Assembly: GCA_019155205.2 (NCBI GenBank)
Contig: JAHNZQ020000172.1
Location: forward strand, 1,299,812-1,328,473
Source: Gracilaria vermiculophylla
Taxonomy: Eukaryota; Rhodophyta; Florideophyceae; Gracilariales; Gracilariaceae
Length of the DNA: 28,662 nt
Direction: 5' to 3'
Below are positions 1 to 9,705 of this stretch, piece after piece (the first letter of the stretch is position 1; the number at the start of each line of letters is the position of its first letter). A program made the position numbers and the translations under genes. The notes beneath the pieces are model-generated. The model searched no databases. It had not been told where the DNA came from and saw only the letters and a list, made by a program, of their open reading frames with translations.

Positions 1-1725
1 TTCCGTTTCGAAGCATCCTGGGTTTCAGAATCCTTCGGCTGCGTTGCCTGCGTCGCAGGTGGTGATGCGGGTGTCAGGCGATCCAGCGATAAACGCTCAT
101 GCGCACCCTTGATATCAAGGACAGCCGTAGTGTCGGTCACCGCGACTACCCGAAAAGGGCCTTCCGCAACCGGAGAGACCTTATGAAGTCTCTCATTTTC
201 CGGGTTGTAGTATTCCTCTCGAAGGAAGTCATACCTCCCGACCATGATCTGAGGGGCATTCCGGCGTACGTGGGCATCGAAGTTCGGCTTGTATGCGGCT
301 TGTGCCTATTCCAGGTTCTGCTGAGCTTTCGGGATAATCATCTTCAGCCAGTCCTTCCAGGCGTCCCGTGTAGACGTGTAGACGGGGTGAAGGAAACTTA
401 TCCAGTGTAGGCTGCGGTTCGATAGCCACCGGTGGTGGAGCGCGCGACAGCACCAGCTCGAATGGCGAGATCTGCGTAGTGCGATGAACCTGCGTATTGT
501 ATGCATAAGTGACAGCATCGCTGTAGAGATCCCATTCCGAAGGATGATCGGAAATAAAAGTCCGCAATGCGTTGAGCATTGTGTGGTTAACGCCCTCCAC
601 CTGACCGTTACTCTGCGGATGATAGGTCGTAGTGAACCAATTGTGAATCCGCAAGATGCGGCAGACATCTTGAAAGAACTTAGCCGCGAACTGCGGTCCA
701 TTGTCCGATATTAGATCAATCGGTGGTTCATAAACAAAAACCCAGTGTCTAACGAAAGCTTGGGCGACCGTAGCGGCGGTGATCCTTTTGAGAGGCACAG
801 TCCGTACCAGCTTAGAGAAGCGGTCGGTTATAACCAGTAGAAACCGGTTTCCCCGGTGAGTCCGGATGAACTCTCCGAGCAGATCAATTGCCGCAAACTC
901 TAGTGAAGCCCTTGCAGGGAATAGTACCAACTTCTTGGAGTACTTCCGCAATTTGACGCGGTTCTTCGCACAGTCTGAACATCCACGAACAGTGGCATAC
1001 GTATCAAAAGCCATTGCTGGCCAGTAGAAGTCCTTCATTAAGGTATAGTGCAACTTCCTACCAACAGGGTGGGCGGCCAATTTTGCATAGTCCGACAGGG
1101 TCAGCACCCGAGATTGGAGTGAGTGCGGAACCACAATCTGTGGACTATCTCCGACGGTTCGGATCAAGAATCCCTGATCGTTCGTGATGAAGTGCAACTC
1201 AGCTCCATCGTTAAGACGGCTCCGAATCCCAGTACAAAATGCGTCAGTATGCTGCTCCCGGATGAGTTCTTCCGGCGTAATTGGTACGAAAGAGCCCGGT
1301 TCGGGTCGCGTGTCTGACACGGCTAAAACAGCATCGTAGATGTCCCATCCTTCCGATTCTTCATCGGCATCGCTCTCGCCGTCTTCCAAGAGAAAGCACG
1401 TAATCTCCAGGTCATCGACTGGCTCAGCTTCGACCGCTGTCTCCAAGCGGGAAAGTGCGTCAGCCTGAGTGTTCAGGAGTCCCTTTTTATACTTCATCTC
1501 GAAGTCAAATTCTGCCAAGCGCAGCCTCCACCTCATCAGGCGGCCAGATGGCTCCGCTATGGAGAGTAGCCAGCGCAAAGCCGAGTGATCGGTGTAGACT
1601 TCGAAATGATTCCCCATCAGGTAGGAGCGCAAGGTCTGGAGGGCCCAGACCACTGCCAGGTATTCTTTCTCTGACACAGAGTAATTCCTCTCGTGGTAAT
1701 GAAAATCATGCGAGCAAGCCTAGAC
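1..1725 (-). pseudogene. Ty3/gypsy pol fragment: end of RNase H, integrase, post-integrase tail
   Basis: Decayed pol of a Ty3/gypsy retrotransposon, reading right to left and leaving the window at base 1. The long open part (229-1677) opens in the last third of RNase H (YTDHSALRWL, then the ADALSRL end), followed by an integrase zinc finger (H and H, then CSDC), the core with first Asp in AAIDLLGEF, second Asp in ISDNGPQF and Glu in GQVEG, and the family tail YNTQVHRTTQISPFELVLSR. The residue after the catalytic Glu, usually Arg, is Gly. The frame is homologous a little further upstream (HERNYSVSE, to about 1725), but no RT follows, so the copy is 5' truncated. Near 385-395 the frame shifts; the tail continues in the frame of 306-701, meets a TAG at 306-308 at a Gln position, and remains readable to base 1. 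Family assignment is firm; host is not. No LTR is visible inside the window. Confidence 0.9.
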
Positions 1726-2309
1726 GAATTATGGGTTCTGTAATGATCGATGTCAGGTCCGATCAAGGCAACACTGTCCACATAAGACATTTGGTGATCA
1801 AATAGGCAAGTCAATGGGTTGTTTCTCGGAATATCACCAGGCATTGTAAAGTTCAACACATTAATGCCAACAGACTGGAACTAGCCGCCTTTGATGATTC
1901 TGGTGCTCAGATAACCATTTCTTTGGTTGAACATGACCTGCTTTCCTATGTTCCGCTTTCGGCATTCGGCATTGTCTCGGAATGCGCTCAGGCAAATTGT
2001 GCAGTTGCCTTCTTTTCTGCCAAAGCCTCCCAACGTTCTTGGGTTGCAACCAAGGCCATTGTTGTTAAGGTGTTGGATTAGGTGCCTGTGCTGTCACTTC
2101 CAACTAAATGTTCCGGGGACCATGGGCTGTGTTGAATGTTGAATTTGTGTGGTACACGTGTGCAGCCGTGCTATTCGGCACGTTGTTCACTACTCTATGG
2201 TTTCCAGGTGTACACATTGCATACTCAGCTTAACGTACACCAGATATGGTCTAGTGTAATGTGCCTCGTAATTGTAACTATACACACACATTGCTGTATG
2301 GACACGAGT
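1726..2309. other. No gene recognised
   Basis: Between the truncated gypsy pol and the LTR-like repeat. Short ORFs occur on both strands but none resembles a known family or has convincing composition. The junction where the gypsy homology stops (about 1725-1860) shows no obvious element end. Confidence 0.5.
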
Positions 2310-2600
2310 GGTGGCGGAATACAGAGAGTGTAAGGTGGTTGAGTGAATTTGAGCATTGTCGTGGTCTCCTGAGCGTACGGAACTGTCATGCCTTGTTGTG
2401 TTTTGCTGTTGTAAGCATTATTGAATTCTGGCTAGTACATTTATGTCATGTTACAATATGATTGGTTGTCTTGAGTGTCTCGCCTTTTTAGTGTAATTTC
2501 TAATGCAACCTAGTCGGTGCGACTGAGCCACTATATAAGTCGTGGTCGAGGCACCTTCAAGTAAATCCAATCCAGAGCTGGCGAACATTCTTAATATCCC
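2310..2600 (+). repeat. LTR-like promoter repeat, copy A
   Basis: Diverged copy of the sequence at 15455-15720, in the same orientation. The best conserved part holds a TATA-box string (CCACTATATAAG, 2528-2539) and, with identical 33-base spacing in both copies, an exactly shared 25-base block at 2561-2585. A TATA box followed by a fixed downstream block is what the U3-R part of a retrotransposon LTR looks like, but I could not define TG/CA ends, a target duplication or a polypurine tract, so LTR identity is inferred. No coding sequence of an associated element follows copy A. Confidence 0.6.
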
Positions 2601-2654
2601 CCAAAACTTGCCTTGCCTCTCTGAACTCCAATAACGGGTCCCAATACAGAGGTC

Positions 2655-2671
2655 GCGGGTTCAATCCCCGC
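2655..2671 (+). other. tRNA T-arm relic
   Basis: A perfect 5-bp stem (GCGGG/CCCGC) closes a seven-base TTCAATC loop, exactly the T-arm of a tRNA and containing a B-box-like RNA polymerase III signal. It is followed by a possible acceptor strand (CGTGGTT). No matching 5' acceptor strand (AACCACG), D-arm or anticodon arm lies in the preceding 80 bases, so this is at most the 3' part of a tRNA or tRNA-derived repeat, not a working tRNA gene. Confidence 0.4.
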
Positions 2672-2889
2672 CGTGGTTCAAATACACAGCACAGCTTGAG
2701 ATGAACCGGCGTCTTCATAAGAGAGGAGAAGTATGGAACGTTGTGTGATACGAGCGGCTAGCCAGCGCAGGAGCTCCGGAGTTGCTCAACTAATTTTTCA
2801 TACACGGTCCGATGGTTTGAACGTACAAGATTCTGCGCTTTCGTGCAACGGTTATTGTCACATGAAGCAGAGATTCAAATCAAGAACTC

Positions 2890-3080
2890 GCTACGTACCA
2901 TACGATCATCATCCACTGCTTCAGGCTCAAGAAAAAGAAGTGGTTGAGACCTTCCCGCATTTTGATCTGCCTGATTCTCTGATGCCATTATGAAACTATC
3001 ATGATTCCGGACTTTTAGCTCAGGATAAAGAAGTGGGGTGGACATCCCCGCATTCATATCTGTAGAATTCTCTGGTGCCC
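2890..3080. repeat. Diverged tandem duplication of about 90 bases
   Basis: Two units in a row, about 2895-2985 and 2992-3076. Each carries the series GCTCA-GA-AAAGAAGTGG, CCCGCATT, TCTG and TCTCTG-TGCC in the same order. On the minus strand an ORF (2875-3096) reads through both and gives two copies of a module built around DxNAGxSxPLL. I do not recognise the module. The duplication is old, with several substitutions per unit; function is unknown. Confidence 0.5.
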
Positions 3081-3096
3081 TCAGAACGGTTGACAA

Positions 3097-4439
3097 AGAA
3101 AAGTTCAGTAGTACTAGAGATTATAACATCTTACCCATCAGTAAGTAGTGCAAATTCAGTTGATCAAGGTATTCGAAAAAGAAGTTATGCACAATTCATA
3201 CAAAGGTGGTTGAGAGCGGTAATAGTTTCTGATAGTAGGGCTTTTTACTGAGCATCTTATTTACGGTGAATAGTCTATACTCATATTTTTGTACTGTGTC
3301 GTTATAATTGACTGTAAAGCAACTGAAGCTTTCTTATATATTTAGCCAGGAGTGATTGAAAGATAGGAAGTTGCGACAGAAAAGGTCTCTCACAGAAACC
3401 ACACACAAGAATTTCTAATAAGATAAGATATTTCAGACAGAGAAATGTCATTGTGATGTGTGATGCTTTTCAATGTTAGAGAGGCATTTTCTCAAATTAA
3501 AAAAAACATAAATTTGAGAAAATAAAACATTTTCATGAAACATGTAATGGGAATCAGTTATTAGACTGGTATTAGCTATGTGTTTGAAATGGCTATAATA
3601 CAATGAAAAGAATTGGTATTATGTTTTTGGACCTCGATGCAAGGGGCGTTCTATGAATTTAGAATTTCGTATATTATAAAGGCTAAATCAGTTTCAGTAC
3701 AACTCCATAGTCTATTGAAACTCAAATAGTTTCTTTGTTCGTTCTCATTGGCGCCTTTGTACGTATCGTCTTCACTGAAATGGATTGCAAAACGTATCAA
3801 CACCCCTATCAACTCGCTACATAATAAATTTAAATTCACTTCAAATATCTATGCTTACACCTGTTGCACTGAGGAAATATCTCTCGATGACAAGAATATT
3901 TGGCACATTGGCAAGTTTGGGTGACTATAGAATCTCGACCATATATTCACAATCCTGTGTCTCTGAAACGTTTTCATAGATTGAATCTCCAACAACTCTC
4001 CAAATGGCTCCCACGGTTATGCATGATTCGTAGTTTGTAGAGGCTCATTGCAAAAGATCCCGTATTTCTTTTGAAGTCATGAGTGCACAACATGCAAAGG
4101 ATATAACAAAACAAAAAATGCGATTGAAATCGTTCATCTGTAACTAGGTTTTCTTGTTGTTCCACCAAAACTTCTTCTTCATCTATATTGTCAAAACACA
4201 ATTAGTTACAGTATCAGTATCCTGGATTGCTCTACAGTTAGAGTTCTGCAAAATTGGAAAATAGAGAAGTTTCTTATGCCCAGAATCTCTACGATATTGA
4301 AGACGTTTTGGGTTGCATTTGCAACGTCTTAACAGAAGTGAGCAAATTATCTAATTGTTTGGCATTGAGCGCATCTAGAAAGCTTAAAGTCTACTTTTTT
4401 TTAACAATGGTCCATTTCAGAAGAGTAAAATTTTATTGA
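3097..4439. other. AT-rich stretch without recognised genes
   Basis: The DNA becomes AT-rich, with A and T runs. ORFs are short, begin at non-ATG codons or contain atypical composition, and show no known motif. One plus-strand ORF (4254-4439) and one minus-strand ORF (3974-4201) were considered but not supported as genes. Confidence 0.5.
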
Positions 4440-4860
4440 TGCCTGCATGCGACAGTACGTGGCATGCTGGGAGTCACCATCGCTGATATCTCTGCCACGC
4501 TTATGGTTAGCAGACGGCCAAAACACGCCTTACTCAACAAAATGCGCAAGTGGCTCTTCCAATTATATTTGAAACGAAACATTTTTTGACTGAGGTTCGA
4601 CACCTGTGGTTTTTACAGTTCTCCAACAGATCCGCCATCTGTACTAAAATGTCTGCCGGGTTCAAATGCGCTGCATTGATCTCTATTTATCGGATGTCGT
4701 AGACCTGGTGATCATTCCGTGCGTATAGCTGTCCCGGTGCGGTCGTTGTCATGTTACGTACCATTTGGTCTCTTCTTTTAATTTGACCAATATTTGTGCT
4801 CTCTTTAATCGTTTCCTGGTTTTGCCTACAATTGGATTCCGTTTGAGCTGCTCACTGTAT
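4440..4860 (+). repeat. Dispersed repeat, copy C (pairs with 22780-23200)
   Basis: This stretch matches 22780-23200 in the same orientation. Two anchors are clear: a TGCTGGGAG-CACCAT-GCTG block at 4465-4485 versus 22804-22824, and a 23-base exact match at 4755-4777 versus 23095-23117. Their spacing is 290 and 291 bases, so the whole interval is homologous rather than two chance hits. Weaker similarity runs to about 4850. It could be an old LTR or a non-autonomous element; ends and target duplications are not evident. Confidence 0.6.
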
Positions 4861-5206
4861 CACTTTTTGGACCCCTGATTTGGAAAATGGGGGTGTATAC
4901 CGAATGGCTGCAAACAGAATTTGCGAAAATAAGAAAACCTTTGAGTACTGTTTGGTAATGACAAGTGCTGTAAAATCGTTTGTGGGATTCAAGAACACAT
5001 ATCCGCTGGAGTCGTGCCTACCAAGACAGGTGCAAGCTTTCGTTTGTCGGAATAAAAGCGCGCCTTTTCCCCTGAAAATCGATTTTTGATATCTCATAAG
5101 AGTTCCGAAGTGCAGCGCCCTCCAGAAAAGTTTTCTTTGGCACTTTGCTAAGTCACCGGGTTCCTGTTAGCCCGTAAATATGTGAACCGTTAACGCTGCA
5201 GGCCTG
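4861..5206. other. No gene recognised; left flank of the gypsy insertion
   Basis: Two overlapping ORFs on opposite strands (4880-5089 plus, 4852-5097 minus) have no recognisable motif. The last 50 bases are the sequence into which the gypsy element at 5212-9700 inserted. Confidence 0.4.
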
Positions 5207-5211
5207 ATTCC
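5207..5211. repeat. Target-site duplication ATTCC, left copy
   Basis: ATTCC directly abuts the left LTR and is repeated directly after the right LTR at 9701-9705. A 5-bp duplication is the normal integration footprint of Ty3/gypsy integrase. Confidence 0.85.
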
Positions 5212-5465
5212 TGGAACAGAGTGTCGATCGATTCTCTGTACTCTTCTGTCTGTCGAGTCGTTCGTCTTTTTTCCCCCTTCAGGTCCCGGCCCCCGTCTTC
5301 CCTCTTGTCGGCTGCAAAGCAGCGACGGCCTTAAATACTAGAGAAGGTTCTAATTCTTAACTAATTACTGTTACGATTTAATTGACACGATGTCCAAAAT
5401 TCGCGGTCACCTGTCATTATGTGCCTTGGGTCAAGTCATCAGGGTTTGCGAGGTACTGTGTTACA
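5212..5465 (-). repeat. 3' LTR of the gypsy element
   Basis: 254 bases, TG to CA in either direction (minus-strand start TGTAACACAG). It aligns without gaps to 9447-9700. It contains the TATA-like string TATTTAA (minus, 5331-5337). Confidence 0.92.
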
Positions 5466-5486
5466 CTCACCCTTTTCTTAAATTCG
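5466..5486 (-). other. Polypurine tract
   Basis: Immediately upstream of the 3' LTR on the minus strand is the purine-rich string AAGAAAAGGGTGAG, the expected plus-strand DNA primer site for reverse transcription. Position and composition fit; pol coding similarity ends just before it. Confidence 0.75.
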
Positions 5487-8272
5487 ACGTCCTCGTCAAA
5501 GTCTCATAATCTTTCACCAAGTCCTTGCAGTTATTCAGTTCACCTCTGGTCATTCATACAGCTTCCGAGTCAGGGTCATCTGCAAACAGTACCAAGTAGT
5601 ATACGCGACGGTTCTCACGCTTCTTGTCGAGAATCGCAAACAACTCCTGCTCTATAGTTCCATCTGCGTCGATAACTACTGACAATGGCCCCTTGCGTCC
5701 AAGTGGTTTCTTGTACTTGCGTGGTTTCGAAACATGAAAAACTTTGTGAGCCTTTTTCATCGAAGGTGGAAGCTCGACGTGGTACGTCACCGGGCCCATG
5801 ACTGAGTTTATTTTAAATGAAGCCAGGTACTTGGTTCTTCACATGGCAGGTAGAGCAGCTCTGCTGAAGGCACTCAAGTCTTCGCTTCGCAACAAAACCA
5901 GATCCCCTTCTTTAAATGTGATCTCTTTTCGCTTGAGATTTCCATAATGTTGCTGCCTTCCCTGCGCGACAGCTAGATTATCCCGTGCGAAAGCACGAAA
6001 GGCATTTCTCTTATCCACCAACTCCGCTGCGTTTTGACATTTAACACCACATGCTTCGAGTTTTCTTGTCACTGGGTTGTGTGAGATCCTTCCCAGATCA
6101 ACTTCGAACGGTGTAAGTCCCGTACTCGCATTTTTCGAAGAGTTGTACTCAAAATCCATTGAAGAAAGTATCTCATGCCATCTTTCCTTTTCTTCTTGGA
6201 TGGTCTTTCGGATCATGTTACTCAAAACTTTGATCATCACTTCAGATTGTCCGTCCGTCTGAAGGTGATCGCTAGTAGATACGTTGGGTTTGACGTTTAA
6301 AAGCTGAGCCAAGCTTTTCCAGAAGTTTGACATAAACTTCGGGTCTCGATCGGATATCATCTTTACAGGTATTCCGTGCTTGCTGAAAACCTCGCCCTGC
6401 GGTAATTGAGCGGCTCCAGCGGCTGTCACTTCCTCCGGAACGTCGGGCCTTTGTCTGCAAGTACCTGATTGGTTCGTGGTCTGTCTTGAAAGTAAACGTC
6501 CTTCCCTTAAAGTAAATGTCCTATTTGCGAAGAGCGATCATGAAAGCCAGTAATTCTTGATCGCCTGTGTCCCCGTTTGTTTCCGCTGTGGACCGTCTGT
6601 GTGAGAGGTATGCGATTGGTCGGCCGTCCTGCTCAAGCGTAGCACCAACGGCGTACTTTGATACGTCAGTAGATAATACAAATTCCTTCTCTGACGGTGG
6701 GTGAGCCAATTCGGGTGCAGATGTGAGGGCAGTCTTCAGTTTGTCAAACACTTTCTGTTGTTTATTCCCACATTCAAACTGTGTTCCTTGAAAGATGTCG
6801 CTCACTGGCCGCAGTATCCTGGCATTGTCCTTAATAAACTTCTTGTAGTAATTTGCCAAACCAATAAACTGCTGCACCTCTCGTACGGATACGGGTGTGG
6901 GCCATTCCAGAATTGCGTTCCTCAAACGATTCTGCATGGCAATGCCGTCCGCTGATACAGTATAGCCATGAAAATCGACTTGGCTCACTCCAATAACACA
7001 CTTCGAGTGTTTCGTGTACAGTCTGTTTGCACTAAGAATTTCAAAGAGCCGCCTCAGGTGCTGTTCATGTTCCTTCTTTGACCTACTGTAGACCAAAACG
7101 TCATCCAAAAACAAGACCAAACAATCTCCGTTTAAGTCTCGCAGTAGTGTGGACAATAGTCTCGAGAAGCTTGCTGGGGCGTTCATCAATGCAAAGCAAA
7201 GAACACTCCATTCAAATGATCCATAACGGGTTCGAATCGCTCTCTTCGGTATCTCCTCTTCTCTGATCCGCATCTGATGATAGGCCCTCAATACCTCTAT
7301 CTTAGAAAAGATCGTCGCTTCACAAACGTGATCAATCGCTTCAGAAATCAGTGGTATTGGGTTTGAGTCTGGTATGGTTATCTTGTTTAACGCCCGGTAG
7401 TCACAAACCATTCGAAGGTCACCCTCCTTCTTCTTCACAAAAAATACTGGGGCTCTATATGGCAACCTAGACGGGCGGATAAGTCTTTTAGATAGAAGCC
7501 CCTGCAACTGTCGTTTGAGTTCCAACAACTCATCGTGAGAAAGTTGGATTACTGGCCTTACAGGACGGGCCTGGTCCTTCTTCAAGTTGATCTCAAAGTC
7601 AATACCACGCTTCGGTGGCAGCGTGTCTGGTAGTTCATCCAGAAGAACGTCCTGGAATTCTGCCACGAAGTCTGAAACGTCAGGGGACGCAGTCATACTG
7701 TTCTTTGTTGGCTGAATCCTGACTGCAAATATCTCTACCTTCCGTTTTCGCACGAGATTTTTCAGTGTCTCGATCGAAATATTTTTCAATGTGATCGCGT
7801 TCTTGCTTGGTCTCGCATTCTGAGGGCGCAGAATCCTCGTTGATCCATCAGGTTTCTTGATTTGGACGCAAACTGTGCGCCAGTCAATATCCGGTTTGTG
7901 TGTCCGCAACCATTTCCTTCCCATAACAAACTTTATGTCCCCCTTCATTGGTAAAACATAAAATTCTTCCGTGCTTGTGACGATGCCAAACGTCAGTGTA
8001 GCCATTGTCTTCCACTGCGCTATGGTCATTGATGCGTTGCCGAGCTCAACGTCATTGTTCACGCGCATAATGGTAAGACCAAGTTGTTTAGCCACACTTG
8101 GATCTATAAAACAGTGAGTTGCACCTAGGTCGAGGTCTCCGATTACTCTCTGTCCATTCACGATGCATTCATAAAACATGTTGCACTCGTCCGTGGCTTT
8201 ATTCAGTGATGACAGCCTTAATGACACTTCGGGAGATGTGTCATCTTCATTCGCCGTCTCGAGGGACGGCAT
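5487..8272 (-). pseudogene. gypsy pol: protease, RT, partial RNase H, partial integrase, chromodomain
   Basis: The polyprotein starts at ATG 8272. Protease: the active site reads D48-L-G-A-T-H, with Leu where DSG is usual. RT spans residues about 220-480: the motif A position has Glu326 in place of the usual Asp, the finger motif around 358-366 departs from the usual PFGLTNAP, and the active site FLDD is at 388-391. RNase H begins with Asp536 and Glu573; at 6521-6523 a TAG replaces the family Trp, after which the same frame continues through TDHEP and RYLQTKARR. Around 6440-6455 it jumps to the second half of integrase (HGIPVKMISDRDPKF, then GQSEV with the catalytic Glu), so the RNase H end, HHCC zinc finger and first integrase Asp are missing. 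After another frame change, 5554-5799 gives VFHVSKPRKYK and a chromodomain (VYYLVLFADDPDSEAV) cut by TGA at the invariant Trp. Confidence 0.92.
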
Positions 8273-8274
8273 TA
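8270..8274 (-). promoter_or_regulatory. TAATG overlap of gag stop and pol start
   Basis: The frame that carries the Cys-rich knuckle ends in TAA at 8274-8272, and the pol ATG is at 8272-8270, sharing one A. Such overlaps are known from other retroelements and dicistronic RNAs, where ribosomes terminate and restart. Whether it was used here is inferred, because the knuckle frame is separated from upstream gag by frameshifts. Confidence 0.5.
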
Positions 8275-9411
8275 CTCGTTTGGGGAATTGTGAGCGTCGG
8301 TTGTCTTTCCGTTTCCAGAGTCATCAGAACACGTATAAGACGGCGTGTACTTCCCACCGCAATCGTAGCAGCGTGCGTTCTTGCGATAAAAACTCCTCTC
8401 TCTATCCTCAACCGGTCCCCAATACAGTGCGTCCTTTTCTCGGTTCTTTGTCTTGGTTTTAGTCGCACCCTACTTTTTTTTTCTCGTTTCTTCGTTGGTG
8501 CACGATCCTTGTTGGTCTTGCTGGAGCGGTCAGTACCACGTTTCGTGGATTTGCTGTTCAATTGCATGGCTATTTCCAGCGTTTTTGCGTGCTCATAAAC
8601 GTCTAGTAAGCTCTCAGGCTCTTCAGAGGGGTACTTCTTCGCGAATTCTTCCTTGAACTCATCAGTCAATCCATTGAAGAAAAACAAATATTCTTCTGAT
8701 GGAAGGTGTACGACAGATCTCCACCAAGTCACGAAATGTCGATACATACCAATCTACTGACTTCGTCAGTCTGTGCTTCATGAGACTTGTCTTGGCTCTA
8801 GCCTCCTCATCAGCTGCCCCAAATTCCTCAAACATAACTTCTTGTAAATCTGACACGGTTTTCGGCTTACGATCTTCTGATTCTAAGTTCATCATCCATG
8901 TCGTAGCCCGCTCTCTTAGGAAACAGTCTGCAAGGTTCAGCATACTGGACTCTGTCATCTTTCCCAGCTTTCCCACCTTCTTCACGATGTAGATGAAAGC
9001 TCTCACTTTGGTCGAGTTTTGCTCATCGCAGGAACCCGTGAAAGAACTGATTTGGGGTATCTTCGTCGAAGCGATTGGTGCGGTGTTCACTGCAGTAACT
9101 TGCTGATGTAACTCAGCTAGAACGGCTCCTTATAACGCAGTTCGAGCTGGCAGAACTTCGCTAGTGAGCTTTGCAATCTGGGCCTGTTGCACATCGATCA
9201 GCTCACGCATGCTCTGCACCTGTTCTTGCATTGCTTGTATCATGGCAGCTGGTTCACGAGATATGCACTCATCCATTTCTTGGACATCCTTCGGTACTAG
9301 AGATGTTTTCATCGACATCTCGGGCAGTGCCGAACTTTGCCAAGGTCGTAATGCAATCCTTGCAGCCGAACGTGTCCTCGGTCTCGGTATATGCGACGGT
9401 CTGTCCGGCAT
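8272..9411 (-). pseudogene. gypsy gag with degenerate zinc knuckle
   Basis: Capsid/nucleocapsid precursor of the 5212-9700 element, now in several frames. 9411-9130 codes an N-terminal part with a likely coiled coil (QAMQEQVQSMRELIDVQQAQ). 9090-8662 holds the Retrotrans_gag-type core (LADCFLRERATTWM, then VSDLQEVMFEEFG). 8747 to about 8420 continues with the gag end (EEYLFFFNGLTDEFKEEF) and a basic Lys/Arg stretch. After another frame change near 8400-8420 comes CYDCGGKYTPSYTC, which has the C-x2-C-x4-x-x4-C spacing of a zinc knuckle but Thr where His is expected. This frame ends in TAA overlapping the pol ATG. At least three frame changes make it non-functional; identity as gag is firm from content and position. 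Confidence 0.85.
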
Positions 9412-9426
9412 TCGTTCGCCGATCGG

Positions 9427-9444
9427 TTCGTGGCGATGCTACCA
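9427..9444 (-). other. Primer binding site, initiator tRNA-Met type
   Basis: Two bases inside the 5' LTR the minus strand reads TGGTAGCATCGCCACGAA. The first eight bases are complementary to TGCTACCA, the usual 3' end of eukaryotic initiator tRNA-Met, a common primer for gypsy and copia elements. Beyond those bases I cannot confirm pairing without the host tRNA. Confidence 0.7.
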
Positions 9445-9446
9445 AG

Positions 9447-9700
9447 CGGAACTGAGTGTCGAGCGATTCTCTGTACTCTTCTGTCGGTCGAGTCGTTTGT
9501 CTTTTCTCCCCCCTCAGGTCCCGGCCCCCGTCCCCACTCCTGCCGGCTGCAGAGCAGCGACGGCCTTAAATACTATAGAAGGTTCTATTTCTTAACTACT
9601 TACTGTTAAAATTTAATTGACACGATGTCCTTTACTCGCGGTTACCTGTCATTATGTGCCTTGGGTCAAGTAATCAGGGTTTGCAAAGTACTGTGCTACA
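9447..9700 (-). repeat. 5' LTR of the gypsy element
   Basis: 254 bases aligning gap-free with 5212-5465. Minus-strand start TGTAGCACAG; the inner end has CG where the other copy keeps CA. TATA-like TATTTAA lies at 9566-9572 on the minus strand and would be the promoter of the element. Confidence 0.92.
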
Positions 9701-9705
9701 ATTCC
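9701..9705. repeat. Target-site duplication ATTCC, right copy
   Basis: Second copy of the 5-bp duplication, directly after the 5' LTR; see the left copy at 5207-5211. Confidence 0.85.

Larger units (their letters stand above)
5212..9700 (-). mobile_element. Ty3/gypsy LTR retrotransposon, full structure, inactivated
   Basis: A 4,489-bp element read on the minus strand. In transcriptional order it has a 5' LTR (9700-9447), a primer binding site, gag, pol (protease, RT, RNase H start, integrase end, chromodomain), a polypurine tract and a 3' LTR (5465-5212), bounded by ATTCC duplications. A hand count finds about 27 differences without indels between the two 254-base LTRs, roughly 89 percent identity, so the insertion is old. 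Gag contains frameshifts; pol has a stop in RNase H, a deletion that removed the rest of RNase H with the start of integrase, and a stop in the chromodomain. It cannot transpose by itself. Confidence 0.93.

Noticed and set aside
8119..8598. 159-residue plus-strand ORF with hydrophobic stretches as a membrane protein
   Set aside because: It is antisense to gag and to the pol start of the gypsy element and is explained entirely as a shadow frame.
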